In this document: positions 12,851-23,074 of the stretch, in pieces
Position numbering within the stretch: position 1 is the first letter of the stretch
Layout: every line of letters begins with the position of its first letter
Origin: Motacilla alba alba
Lineage: Eukaryota > Chordata > Aves > Passeriformes > Motacillidae
NCBI RefSeq assembly: GCF_015832195.1
Contig: NC_052016.1
Location: forward strand, 84,512,547-84,576,546
Length of the DNA: 64,000 nt
Direction: 5' to 3'
Program-made: the position numbers and the translations under genes
The notes under the pieces: generated by a model
The model's database searches: none
What the model was told of the DNA's origin: nothing
Seen by the model: only the letters and a program-made list of their open reading frames with translations

Positions 12851-12855
12851 GGTTT
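12851..12855. repeat. Right target-site duplication GGTTT
   Basis: Exact copy of the 5-mer at 12278-12282, directly following the terminal CA of the LTR. Confidence 0.75.
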
Positions 12856-14260
12856 TAGTTCATGTACTAAATTGAACTTATCTAAGTTATGATTGGATTA
12901 TGTGAAATCAAGATTAAATGCTTCCTCTTCTTCTGTGAAAAGCATATTGGAAATCTTATTTTAATTTCCAGTATAACTCAGAGCAATTAAGACATCTTAC
13001 AGTTTCAGTTCTGAATATTTTGCAAAAAATAACCACATAACAAGCAAATATTATTGTAACTGTAATATTTATTGATGTCTACAAGTGTAATGTCCCGATG
13101 CTTATACAATGATTATTATAAAGAAGGACTTCTTTTAAGTCTGACTCAGAAAAAAAAAAGCCAACTTTTGACAGATACTGCAAACTTTTGCATCTTAATA
13201 AAAACAGACTATCATTGTCTTAACTTTCTCCTAAGACTGGTGATTGAATTGATTTATTTTTAAACATCATAAGGAGAAAGAATGACAGAGTCAAATAGAA
13301 TAATAAATTACCTGGTTTTGGTTTATTTTGCTGTGTTTTTTATATCTTGAAACTGACTTCCCCTGTTTTTACATCTGAACAACAGCTATTTAACTTAATT
13401 AGTGATGAGTATTTCTTACAAAACTTAAATATGCAGTGGAAGTTTTAATTAAAATTAATTGCACCATTAAGGTTTCTCATTTGCTTTATGGGAAGCAAGG
13501 AAAACTTTGTTGTGAAATGCCATAATACACCAGCAAAAGTCCACCAAAACCACTGAAAACAGTAAAAAACAGGTCACTAGCTAACTCATACTATTTTCAC
13601 TTTGATTTCCAGGCACTTTGAGGAATGGTTTATCAAATTTTCACTATTAGTAAAAAGAGGGGACAGGAGCAATTACTCTTTCTTAATTTAACCACCATCT
13701 TCAATTAAACAGAATGACCTTAATACATGACAGGGATGGGCAACTGACTGCATAAAACAGTTAAAAAAATCACCATTCCTACCCCTCAACAAGTGATCCC
13801 CTTCTTTAAACAGTTAACCTGCAGTGTTAGAAAAGATCAATAATGAGAAAGCTGTGGGAATCTGCAGACCTATCGAATTCTGAAATAAACCCATGGGTCT
13901 GAAGCTATCTTAATGCTTCTTTCTGGTTAGAAAATTAAATTATGACTGAGAGAAGACTTTGGTATGTGTACTCTTATTGTCTCCATCTCTTTCAAACTGT
14001 AAAAACCTGGAAGAACCCAAACCCTGGTGACTGGATCACACAGGAACAGCAATTTAATGAGTATCTATTGGTGGAGCCATAGTAATTGTCTTCACACTGG
14101 TTGTCCTCTCTAGTTGTAAGGTAAAACACATTAATTGAATCTTGTTCTGCTGGAATGTAATCTCATTTGTTTTCCCTCACAACACAAAACAGTCTTTTGG
14201 GAATCAATAGGTGGGGGGGTTAAACTGTTTTAAGTTGAGGATGTTAACACTGTGAGAGTT

Positions 14261-14278
14261 AACAGAGTTAACTCTGTT
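14261..14278. repeat. 18-bp perfect palindrome
   Basis: AACAGAGTTAACTCTGTT reads identically on both strands, centred on a GTTAAC hexamer. It is preceded by two other GTTAAC-containing sequences within 35 bp ('atgttaacactg' and 'gagagttaacag'). Confidence 0.9.
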
Positions 14279-17200
14279 CTTCTTTCATGGCTGAGCCCCT
14301 GGCAGCTAGGAATTATAAAACAATTTGTATTCATAGTCTGGGTTCACTTTCTAGAAATTCCATGAGCTGAAATGGCCCAGCACAGCTGTCAGAGGCAGAA
14401 AGGCAGTGTGGGTTGGGCAGAGTTGGGGAGCTAACAGAGCCAGCTTCCAGGGTCTACTTTCACCCCTATGGATCACAGGTAGTACAAGAGACCATTTCAG
14501 ATTTTGGCTCTCTGACTCTAAATGTGCTTAAGTGAAGGCTATAAGCAATTAAAACTGAGCAGAAAAGAGGTGCCCAAAGAACATTTCCGATCATCTGGTT
14601 TAAAATCTCCCAACTCAGAATGCTTGGCTGCTGGGAATCTGAGTGCTAAAGTCTCCGTTTTGCCAAGAATTTCCTAGAGCTTACCTGAGCTTTGTGAAAT
14701 GTCTTCCCAAAACCAGGTACCAGAACTGAAGCATAGCAATACTGATGACCATCACACTTGCTACACTGGAAGATCAGCCTAATTTACCAGCTTAGGGTGC
14801 TGAGCCCAGGACGGCACACAGGAGTGAATCCCTGCACACAGGGAACTGTTAGCTCCAGCCAATGGGGACATGTAATGATGACTGTAATTCATCACTGCAG
14901 ATTTTGACTCTTCCTTACAGTGAGGTCTATGGAGAGCTGCTGTCTCATCTTGGCACAGAGCACCCCTGACTTCAGTGAGGCAAGACACAGAGACAAAAGT
15001 CATTCACTCAGAGCTCACACAAGGATTCACCACTACAAAACTAAAGCACACTCACCACATCTTCCAAAACAAGGGCTTAGATTTGCTTAAGAACAATACA
15101 AAAAAACCCAAGCAGAGAAATTAATGGAACCTTGCTTCTGTAACATGCTCTTCCAGTGTGGTAAGTTAAATCCCAAATCCTAGTCTCTCCAGCAGGCTGG
15201 AGATGGTGCTGGCTGTCACTGATGGGCTCTTGGGTGACCTGAGCTGCCACCCAACTGCTGCCAGACATAAAGGAGGAGGTCCAGCCTCCTTCACTTTTAC
15301 AGGTACACTCAGATAGTTCCTGCTCTCACCTAGAAAGCATGAACAAAGGTGTCAAACATTTATAATTTTGCACTTGGTAAAAGAATGGGACAACTTTACT
15401 GCTGGTGTGAAAAGGAAATTACCAGTCTGATCACCTGGTAAGGTGCTAAAATGCTAAGGACAGGGTAAGCCAAGTCAGCCCCATTTCACTGCCGCTAGTT
15501 GCATCCTCAATTTGCTAACAACTTTATGGACAGTACTAGCAAGAGAATTTACCTAGCAAGAAATATTAAGGACTAAACAAAATCTTAATCCTTAACACTC
15601 CCTAAATACTGCAATGACACAGAGTTAGGAGAAATCTGTGCGCTGATGGAACTGCATTGACAGCCTGAATGTAAAGACATGATGGTAAGCAAGGACAGGA
15701 AATCATGTTCTTCTACTAATAAGTACTTAAAAGAACACTGGACTGTGGAAAACAAATGTACACCAGAACACTTTGTAGCACAGACAGCTTTATCCCACAC
15801 ATTTTCTTGCACTTTGAGGTCAGAAGACCATCATCAGCTCTCAGAAGGAGGGAACTAGGGATTCCCCCATCTTTCATGCTGCTACACTATACATCTTGCA
15901 ACTGATACTGTTAATAGTGAAGATTGGAAAACCCTGGCTTTAGAATGGAAATTGATATTAGAGGCCATTTTCCTCTTTTAAACACCTACCCTTATGCATA
16001 GTCAGAGGCTACAATAGCTAGCAAAAAATTACAAACCAGTGTGTTGGTTGCTGTGCAAGATAAAGATTCAATATTTACTGAGAAACTCCAGGCTACCATG
16101 AAACAGTGCGGTAAGCCGCAGGCTACTGAAGCTTGAAATAAGACAGCTCGATACAAGACATAAAAAGACTTGAGAAGTGAGCAATAAAACTGAAGTTTCT
16201 AAATCCTAGGAAGCCGGCAAAAGCCCAGCTGTACAGCACAGGGGGACTAGATGACTCTCGAGTCTCCTGTGAGAAGCTACAAAGGAAGTCATGCTGGGAA
16301 AGCTGAGATATTTGCCTGGCAAGCCTTACCCAATTCAATCTTTTATGGAAGTTTCTCTTTCCCTGCAATTTACTACCTCATTTTTTTCTCCCGTTCTTCA
16401 GTAAAGAAGGACAGAAGTATAAGCAATATGCAATAAAAACAGACTGGCAGTACCCAAATGACCCCATGTTCTCCACCTCACTATAAATAACTCCACATAA
16501 CTGATACTGTATTTGTTTTCAGGGCTGAGCCTCCAGCACTTATTAGGTGAATTTTCAGTGTTGTTGTTGTTGTCAGATGAATTACAGAAGTTCAGAAAAA
16601 CAGCACTGGGCAATGACAAGATGTTCAGCCTCAAAACAGACTTGGCAAAATCCCTGGGAACTCACAGCACCCAGCACCTCCTCCTGTTGAACACCCTACA
16701 TTTTCTTTTACAATCCTCCAGATACACCTCCTCTATATACACTATCCTTCTGTATTTCCAGTTTCTACATTTCTTAATTCCCTGCACACACTATTAAGTA
16801 AAATAACATTTTGCTGCCCATCAAATCTAAGAGACTGAACACCTGGTGTAACTCTCCTTAGTGGGAGCATTCCTGTTACCTCTTTCTGAACTGTGGCCTT
16901 CCCACCCTCCCATCATGAACCAGCAGTTGACAGCTTTTTTTCTGATGAACATCAGGAGGTTGCTCTGGTCTCAAGATGAGTCAGGGAGGCCCAAAACTCC
17001 TCCCTCCAACATTGATCACTTCAATCTGTTTTGCACAATTACAGATAATCTTCCTATTCTGATGCACAACATATTTTAAAGCCTGTTAGATAAGTCCATT
17101 TTCACTGTTCTTCATGGAAGACGAAACCCTCACTGCACTGAGACAGGGCTTAGTTTTTTATCCAGGTTATAATCAGTTTAGATCCGTGCTCTTCCATCAG

Positions 17201-17583
17201 TGTTGTTCATTAGGTTAAATGCCTACTTGAGCCTGACTCCACCCTGCCTTACTGGTTACTCATAACCCTCCCCTGCATTTGCTTTTCCTAGGTTAATCAA
17301 ACAAATATTCCCAGAGCACTCCTGCAGATAAGCTTTGTTTTCATCTCCAGTAACCCTCCTGGAAGTACTTCTGCACAAACTCCTCTTTCCTGGACATGAT
17401 TTATCAGAACTGGATACAGTAATGTCTCACCAGTCACCCCCCAGAAGCTTGGCTGTGTGCACACCACTGTCACACTCAGTTTTTTCACAACCACATTGAA
17501 TTGGCAGCCTGCTTTCATTGTTGACTAATAAATCCAGGTATTTTCCCATTACTCTGGTGGAGGGTTCCAGGATTCACTCTACA

Positions 17584-17685
17584 AATAGTTATTAATCTGC
17601 ACATTAGTTTCAGTTAATTAATCTGTTACTGTTAATTAATTAGTTACAGTTATTTAATCTGTACAATAGTTATTAATCTGTACAG
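17584..17685. repeat. AT-rich degenerate repeat block
   Basis: The 16-mer AATAGTTATTAATCTG occurs at 17584-17599 and again at 17665-17680. Between them are several diverged relatives (for example 'cagttaattaatctg' and 'cagttatttaatctg'). The pattern looks like a small decayed minisatellite expanded by replication slippage. Confidence 0.75.
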
Positions 17686-18418
17686 TATCTTGTATTTTGT
17701 GATATTACACATTCTTCTAGGCTCATTTCTAATACTTGAAGGTCTCAAGTCACCAAAAGAAATTAGGTCACTTTGTTGAAATTATTACTCAGCTCTGACC
17801 AGGCTCTGCAATATTTACAAATGACTCAAATACGTATGGTTTCCAGTTTACTTCTTTGTAAACTGGCAGCTTTGGACATGGGAACTGCAAGAAGCTGGCA
17901 GATAATCTTCTTTCTCCTCCACGCACCAAAGCCATTGCCATCCTACTAATAAAAATTTGTTTTGAAGCTCTGCAATAAAAAAGAAAATCAAAAACACACA
18001 GAAGAAAAGCCAAACAGAATACCCAAGCAAAACACTGCAAAGCTCAAAATACCGCACTTGGCAAGTATTTAACTGAAAGACTTGGGCAGGGAAAAATGTG
18101 CTTCAAAAAGCCCTTAATACGTCTGCCACTGTTAGGTTTGGAAACATGAAAACAAGCCAAAAAGGAAGCAGAACCGGACTTGCCTGGAAAGCAGGCCGAC
18201 ACCTTGGGCCTTACTTCAGATGAAGATATGACACTGCAGTGGGAAGAAAAGCACAACAAGAAACACAGCATCAGGATTGGGCTCATTTCCAACAGCCAGA
18301 AAGCATTTTCAGAAAACATCTGAACAGCAGACTAAGGGTTCTGGCTGACCTTCAACCCTCTAATGGAAACAAAGTCTTTATTCCCTGTATCAAATAATTC
18401 TAGCCAATTATGTTTGAG

Positions 18419-18468
18419 AAAAAAAAAAAAAAAGAAAAACGAAAAAAAGAAGAAAAGAAAAAAAAAAG
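18419..18468. repeat. A-rich low-complexity tract
   Basis: About 50 bases are nearly pure purine, mostly A with scattered G and two C. It is a simple low-complexity tract lying about 250 bp before the RAP2A CpG island; no transposon 5' to it is recognisable. Confidence 0.85.
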
Positions 18469-18934
18469 AGTTAAGGAGTCTGTCTCATAGCAGACAGGTG
18501 AGCATCTTTCAAACATACAAGTGAGCATCTTTCCGGAGTGGCACCAGTTCCTGGGAGGAACTGTGAATTCCATCCCATCAATCATCTTCATTTCCTATAC
18601 GTTTTGATGGAGCACTTTTCAAAAACTTTACCACCACTTTTTCTGGCCCCTTCTCTCTATCAGAAGGGGACGAGAAGACAGGCAGGCACCCACTGCCAAC
18701 AAACACCTCCGGCCGCCCCTTTGCAGGCACAGTCCAGACCGCAGTGCGTCCAAAGGGATCCAAGGCGCGCCGGACCACTGCCATGGATTCGACGAATCCC
18801 ACGGCCTTTCACAGGCAGCAGCGGGACTGGCGCGGCCGGAGAGCCGGCAGCCCTGCCGCGGCCCGCACTCGCCGCGCCGGAGCCGCCTCCCCGCCGCCCG
18901 GGAAGCGGAACCGCGGCGCCCGGCCCGCGCTCCC

Positions 18935-18939
18935 ATTGG
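18935..18939 (-). promoter_or_regulatory. Inverted CCAAT box
   Basis: ATTGG within 'tcccattggcccgg' is the reverse of CCAAT, the NF-Y core site. It lies about 525 bp before the RAP2A start codon inside the CpG island, in a C/G-rich context typical of NF-Y-bound promoters. Confidence 0.5.
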
Positions 18940-19126
18940 CCCGGCCCGCCCCCGCCGCCCTTCCCGCTCGGAGCCCGCCCGGGGACCGCTGTGCGCCCAG
19001 GGCGACGGCACGGGAGGGGACGCGGCAAGGGGAAGGGACGCGGGCGACGGCGGCGACAGCGGCGCTGCCACCGCCCGCCGGCATCACGCGCGGCCGCCGC
19101 GCCCGGGGGCAGGAAGGGGGGCGCGC

Positions 19127-19132
19127 CACGTG
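19127..19132. promoter_or_regulatory. E-box CACGTG in the RAP2A promoter
   Basis: CACGTG followed by AC (CACGTGAC) is a canonical bHLH-ZIP site of the USF/MYC/MITF-TFE type. It lies about 330 bp upstream of the ATG. Binding is inferred only from the motif. Confidence 0.5.
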
Positions 19133-19152
19133 ACGGGGAGGTGCCCGCCCTC

Positions 19153-19174
19153 TTCCTCCTCCTCCTCCTCCTCC
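19153..19174. repeat. (TCC)n microsatellite in the promoter region
   Basis: A short run of TCC triplets, pure polypyrimidine on the + strand, sits between the E-box and the X-box-like site. Such tracts can be length-polymorphic. Confidence 0.85.
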
Positions 19175-19208
19175 CCGCTCTTTCTTCCCCCGTCCCGCCC
19201 CGTTGGCT

Positions 19209-19222
19209 GTTGCCGTGGCGAC
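19209..19222. promoter_or_regulatory. X-box-like (RFX) site
   Basis: GTTGCCGTGGCGAC matches the RFX-family consensus GTTGCCATGGCAAC at 12 of 14 positions and retains the two inverted half-sites. It lies about 240 bp before the start codon within the CpG island. The match is seen in the sequence; binding by RFX proteins is inference. Confidence 0.5.
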
Positions 19223-19461
19223 ACGGGAAGGAGGAGGCGGGGCCGCCGCCCCACCCCGGCCTCGCCGCAGCCCGTGAGCGCGGCCCCGCCGCCGGCAGCG
19301 CCGCCCAGGAGCCGCCGCGGCGGCCCGGAGCATCCGCCGGGCGGGGAGCGGAGCGGAGGCGGCTGCGGCGGCGGGCGCAGGGCGGGGCGGCCGATGGCGG
19401 GGGGGTGAGGAGGGGCCGTCGGCAGGTGCGGGTCGGGCGGGCGGTCCGCGCTGGCGGGAGG

Positions 19462-19775
19462 ATGCGCGAGTACAAGGTGGTGGTGCTGGGCTCGGGCGGG
19501 GTGGGGAAGTCGGCGCTCACGGTGCAGTTCGTGACCGGCACCTTCATCGAGAAGTACGACCCCACCATCGAGGACTTCTACCGCAAGGAGATCGAGGTGG
19601 ACGCCTCCCCCTCCGTCCTGGAGATCCTGGACACGGCGGGCACTGAGCAGTTCGCCTCCATGCGGGACCTCTACATCAAGAACGGGCAGGGCTTCATCCT
19701 CGTCTACAGCCTGGTCAACCAGCAGAGCTTCCAGGACATCCGACCCATGCGCGACCAGATCATCCGCGTCAAGAG
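19462..19775 (+). CDS. RAP2A: RAP2A coding exon 1 (residues 1-104 and part of 105)
   Basis: Encodes the N-terminal half of Rap2A, a Ras-family GTPase that cycles between GDP and GTP at endosomal and plasma membranes. Its known effectors include TNIK, MINK1 and MAP4K4, linking it to JNK signalling, actin organisation and Hippo control. Visible motifs are the P-loop GSGGVGKS (10-17), the switch I/effector stretch YDPTIEDFY (32-40) with the Rap2-type Phe39, and DTAGTEQ (57-63) with the Rap-type Thr61 in place of Ras Gln61. The start is the first ATG giving [10 protein letters not shown], with A at -3; an in-frame opening continues upstream but is GC-rich noise. The exon ends AAGAG|GTGACT, a phase-2 split of Arg105. 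Reading through the donor adds only AGG TGA. Compared with human Rap2A recalled from memory, residue 48 is Ala (Ser in human) and 94 is Arg (Lys in human). RAP2B and RAP2C differ at the C-terminus. Confidence 0.97.
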
Positions 19776-22700
19776 GTGACTTGCCCGGCGGCCGCTCCTC
19801 CGGCGGCCGCGCCCGACGCCCACCTGCGGCCCGGCCCGCCCCGCCGGGGCCTGCGGGCCTCCCGCCCCCCCCTCCGTGCCCTCCTCCCCCGCCCCGGTGC
19901 CCGGATCTCCGGCCCGGGGGCTGCCCACGCCCGCTCAGGTGCTTGCCCCGCGGCTCCCTTCCCTCGCCCGCCTCCCTCCGCCCTCCCCCGGGCGGCAGGG
20001 CATTGCCCCCGTCCCGCCGCCCCCTCCGGAGCCGCGCCCGCCGCCCCGGGCTCCCCGTGGGCGGGCGCCGGCCGGGGGTGGCGGAGCGGGGGCTGGGGCC
20101 GGGGGCTCCGGAGGTTTCCACCGCTCGCCCTTCCCCCAGTTGCGTGTGCGGGGAGTTTGGGGCGCTCCCGTATGGAATACGGTGGAGAATCTGGCCAGAG
20201 GCAGGAACCGTGGGGGCGATAAAGCAGTTCCCCCGGCGGTGTATCGGCTCAGCCGGCCCTCGAGTGCACTTTCTTGGTGGACGTGCCGTGGCCGGTGTGC
20301 AGGGGGAGCACCTGGATGCTTTCGTGCGGCAGACGAGAGATCTGCCCGTTCAGATGCCTGCATAGGTATTTCCATGAACTTCCCACTCTTAAAAGTGCAG
20401 GACGGCAGCCTGTTTCTCGGTGGAAGTGACGGCTGTGAGTGTTAGGCCTCGTGTGTGCTGGTGTTTCTCTTAAATTTCCCACGGTCGCGTTGCCAGCCGC
20501 TCTGTGAGGAGCGAGCCCTCGGTGGTGAAACACCGGTGCCTGCTGCCAGTTTGTTTTTATAATCGCTGCGTTGTTTAGATGTGCATCAATCAGTCAGATG
20601 TCGGCAGCTGAAATGCGGCCGGTCGCGCTAAAATAAGGGTAGATGCACCATTTGAAATCATAGCAACCGTTTGAACCAGAGCGTAGATGAGAAAATGCCG
20701 CTGGCCAGATCATCACAGACAGAGCTCTGTTACTGCCCGTGGAGAGAGGCTGTAATTATATCGCAGAACTGGTTGTAGCTTTGGCTTGGACATCTGAAAG
20801 GGAAACCCTTGTAAATAACTTAGTTGGACCACATCTGTTAGATTTGCATCTTAATGTAGAGTCGAGCGTAAAAGGTGGTGATAATAATAATAATGGCTAA
20901 TCATATGGTCGGGTATGGTCTGTTCACAGAAACTGCCATTCCAGACCAAGGCCTGGGGAAGATGTATTTTGAAATTGGGGAGGAGGGTGAGTAGGGGAAA
21001 GGGGAGGGAGGAGGCAAAGCGCTGCTATTTTTAAAGACTTGCAACTTTTTCTTAGTGGGTGTTCCTTAATGTGTGTCCTGACTCTTTCAGTGGAGATTTC
21101 TAAAGACCAGTGTAATGGAGTTATTTTGAATTTATTATGGAAAGTGCATTTTCAGTATCCTTCCATTCTTACCATTCGCACATACCTTACAGAAGAAGGT
21201 TTTTTCTCTAAATAGTTTGGGTAGACTTTATTCATAAATAAATGCTTCTGGTTTTCTTGTATTTAATAGTCACGATAAATTCATTTAGCTTCTGAATTTA
21301 TATCTGTGGCTTTTGCAGCTTGCTTTGTGCCTTGGGCTGGAGCATCTGCATTCAAACCCCAGCTGACCAGCTGTAGATAGGTGAAGCAGAATAGAAAGCA
21401 ACTTGTACTTCCATAGTTACATTGACTCAGCACTGCTGAGAGTGGGTCTGAATGCTGCTCTCATTTTTCATCTGACAGCTTTTTTACTGCAAGACTCCAG
21501 CTTTTGGTTAGATATTTTGTGAGACATATGAGCAACATTGTAATCCTAAATTTCATTTATGCCAAGTAATCTAAATGCAGCTGAAATCCTGAAAATTTTA
21601 GCAAGCCCAGATAATTTTAATTGAGTTGTGGTTGAAAGGAATATGATGCATTAAAAGGATGTAGCTTCAGCAAGGGTACCAGATTTTTACTTGTTAACTT
21701 GCCTGATTTACATATGTGGGTTGTGGTGGGGGTGTTATGTTTTGGAACTTAGGTTCGCAGGCAGTGTAAGACCTAATGCGCTGTAGACTTAAGCTTGCAT
21801 CTTTCTTACCAGTTGAACCTGAAAAATGGATATTTAAGATACAATATGCATCTGTACAAGGACTTCTAAATTTTAATTTACAGTTGCAGAAGTGCATTTG
21901 ATCCATGCTGAGAAACGAATAATCATAGTACTATTTTCTTCGGGGTTTTAGATGACAACTATATGCTTATTGATACAAAAGCATGTTCTGAAAATTCTCT
22001 GAGCTTTAGTTGTACTGAAAACCAATTGGCCAGGTCTCTAAGTGGTAGGTATCTGTTCCTTTTTGCATATTGTCCTTGCTATTTTGTTTTATTTTCGGAT
22101 GAAAGAATCCCTGTGTTATACCATAATTAGAGAGTAATTTTAATTACACTCCCAAGAAGTAGAAAAGCCAGTTGAAATTCCCTCTTTGGGTTAAGAGATG
22201 CACACTTGAGTCTTCTGCTTCCCTGGTCTAACCACCACATACCAGGCCAGCTAAGCTAAGCGAGTCCTTCCCCCTGCCTGATGAATCTGAGTGACCTTAG
22301 AGGAATGAATGACATGCTCATGAATGAAAGAGAGGAAACAAGTGGACCTTCACTTAACTCTGAAGCTTAGTGGTTAGAAGAGATTTAGATCACTCTTGCC
22401 ACTCTAGTTTCTGTTCTCTTTAAATGGCTATTTAATATTAGTGCATAAATACGCTTAGTCTGAAATCCAGCTCTGCCAGCTTGCAGAGAACTCCCCTAAT
22501 GGCAAAACTATGAGTTTGAGCTTCCTTGTGTCGTGTGTGTAGGCCTTGCATCCCTTTCAGTAATGGTGCACAGCTTTATCAAGAGTGGAGAATGTCTCCA
22601 TGGCTTTTAAACAGGTAATTAAAATTCTTTCCCAGAAAATGTTTTAAATATAAACAGTATTCCTCTTTTCAAACTAAAAAAAAAATTTTTGTTTAGAACT

Positions 22701-23040
22701 TTCTAAGAGTGAGTCCAGGTGCTTTACCTTGAGAAGGGAGCCCTGCCAGTTCTGGGTGGATAGGTGCACCCCCAGCAGCTCTGCTTAGACAGAGGATGAG
22801 GAGGAGGAAGAGGTTTCAGAGGTGGTCACTGTACTCTGGGCTGGAGTTTCAGGCAGCACAGTGTGCTGCCACCGTTGGATGAAGGATCACAGTGGTATGA
22901 AATCACAGCTGCCATTCTTCCTCCAGATGCTTCATCTGAAATGCCTTGATCCAATCCCAGTTTGGGCACCTAGAACTGGTTTCTGAACCCTGCTTTTGCC
23001 AAATAGGTCCACTAAGCCTTGTTTCTTGATTCTTTTTCTT

Positions 23041-23074
23041 GATTCTTGCATATGCTGAATGATTCTTGCATATG
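23041..23074. repeat. 14-bp local direct duplication
   Basis: GATTCTTGCATATG occurs at 23041-23054 and 23061-23074, preceded by related 'cttgattctt' copies. This is a minor slippage duplication in the intron. Confidence 0.8.

Larger units (their letters stand above)
12856..18689. other. Intergenic DNA upstream of RAP2A
   Basis: AT-rich DNA with no recognisable exon, RNA gene or transposon. It contains an 18-bp perfect palindrome at 14261-14278, an AT-rich block with degenerate repeats at 17584-17685 and an A-rich tract at 18419-18468 just upstream of the CpG island; these are listed separately. Open frames are under 100 codons and overlap on both strands. Distal regulatory elements for RAP2A may lie here but cannot be identified by eye. 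Confidence 0.6.
18690..20300 (+). promoter_or_regulatory. RAP2A: CpG island with the RAP2A promoter and exon 1
   Basis: The sequence switches from AT-rich to very GC-rich with dense CpG dinucleotides at about 18,690, peaks between 18,830 and 20,130, and decays by about 20,300-20,550. It covers the presumed start region, the 5' UTR, coding exon 1 and the start of intron 1. Visible elements are an inverted CCAAT box (ATTGG, 18935-18939), several GC boxes (for example around 19235 and 19380), an E-box CACGTG (19127-19132) and an X-box-like palindrome (19209-19222). There is no TATA box at a sensible distance, so dispersed housekeeping-type initiation is expected. The exact transcription start cannot be fixed without RNA data. 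High GC makes nearly all frames open on both strands, so the long frames here are artefacts. Confidence 0.9.

Noticed and set aside
18578..20445. Many long open frames on both strands in the CpG island (up to 345 codons on the - strand)
   Set aside because: Stop codons are depleted by extreme GC content. The translations are low-complexity Pro/Arg/Gly/Ala, overlap each other in several frames, and partly mirror RAP2A exon 1.
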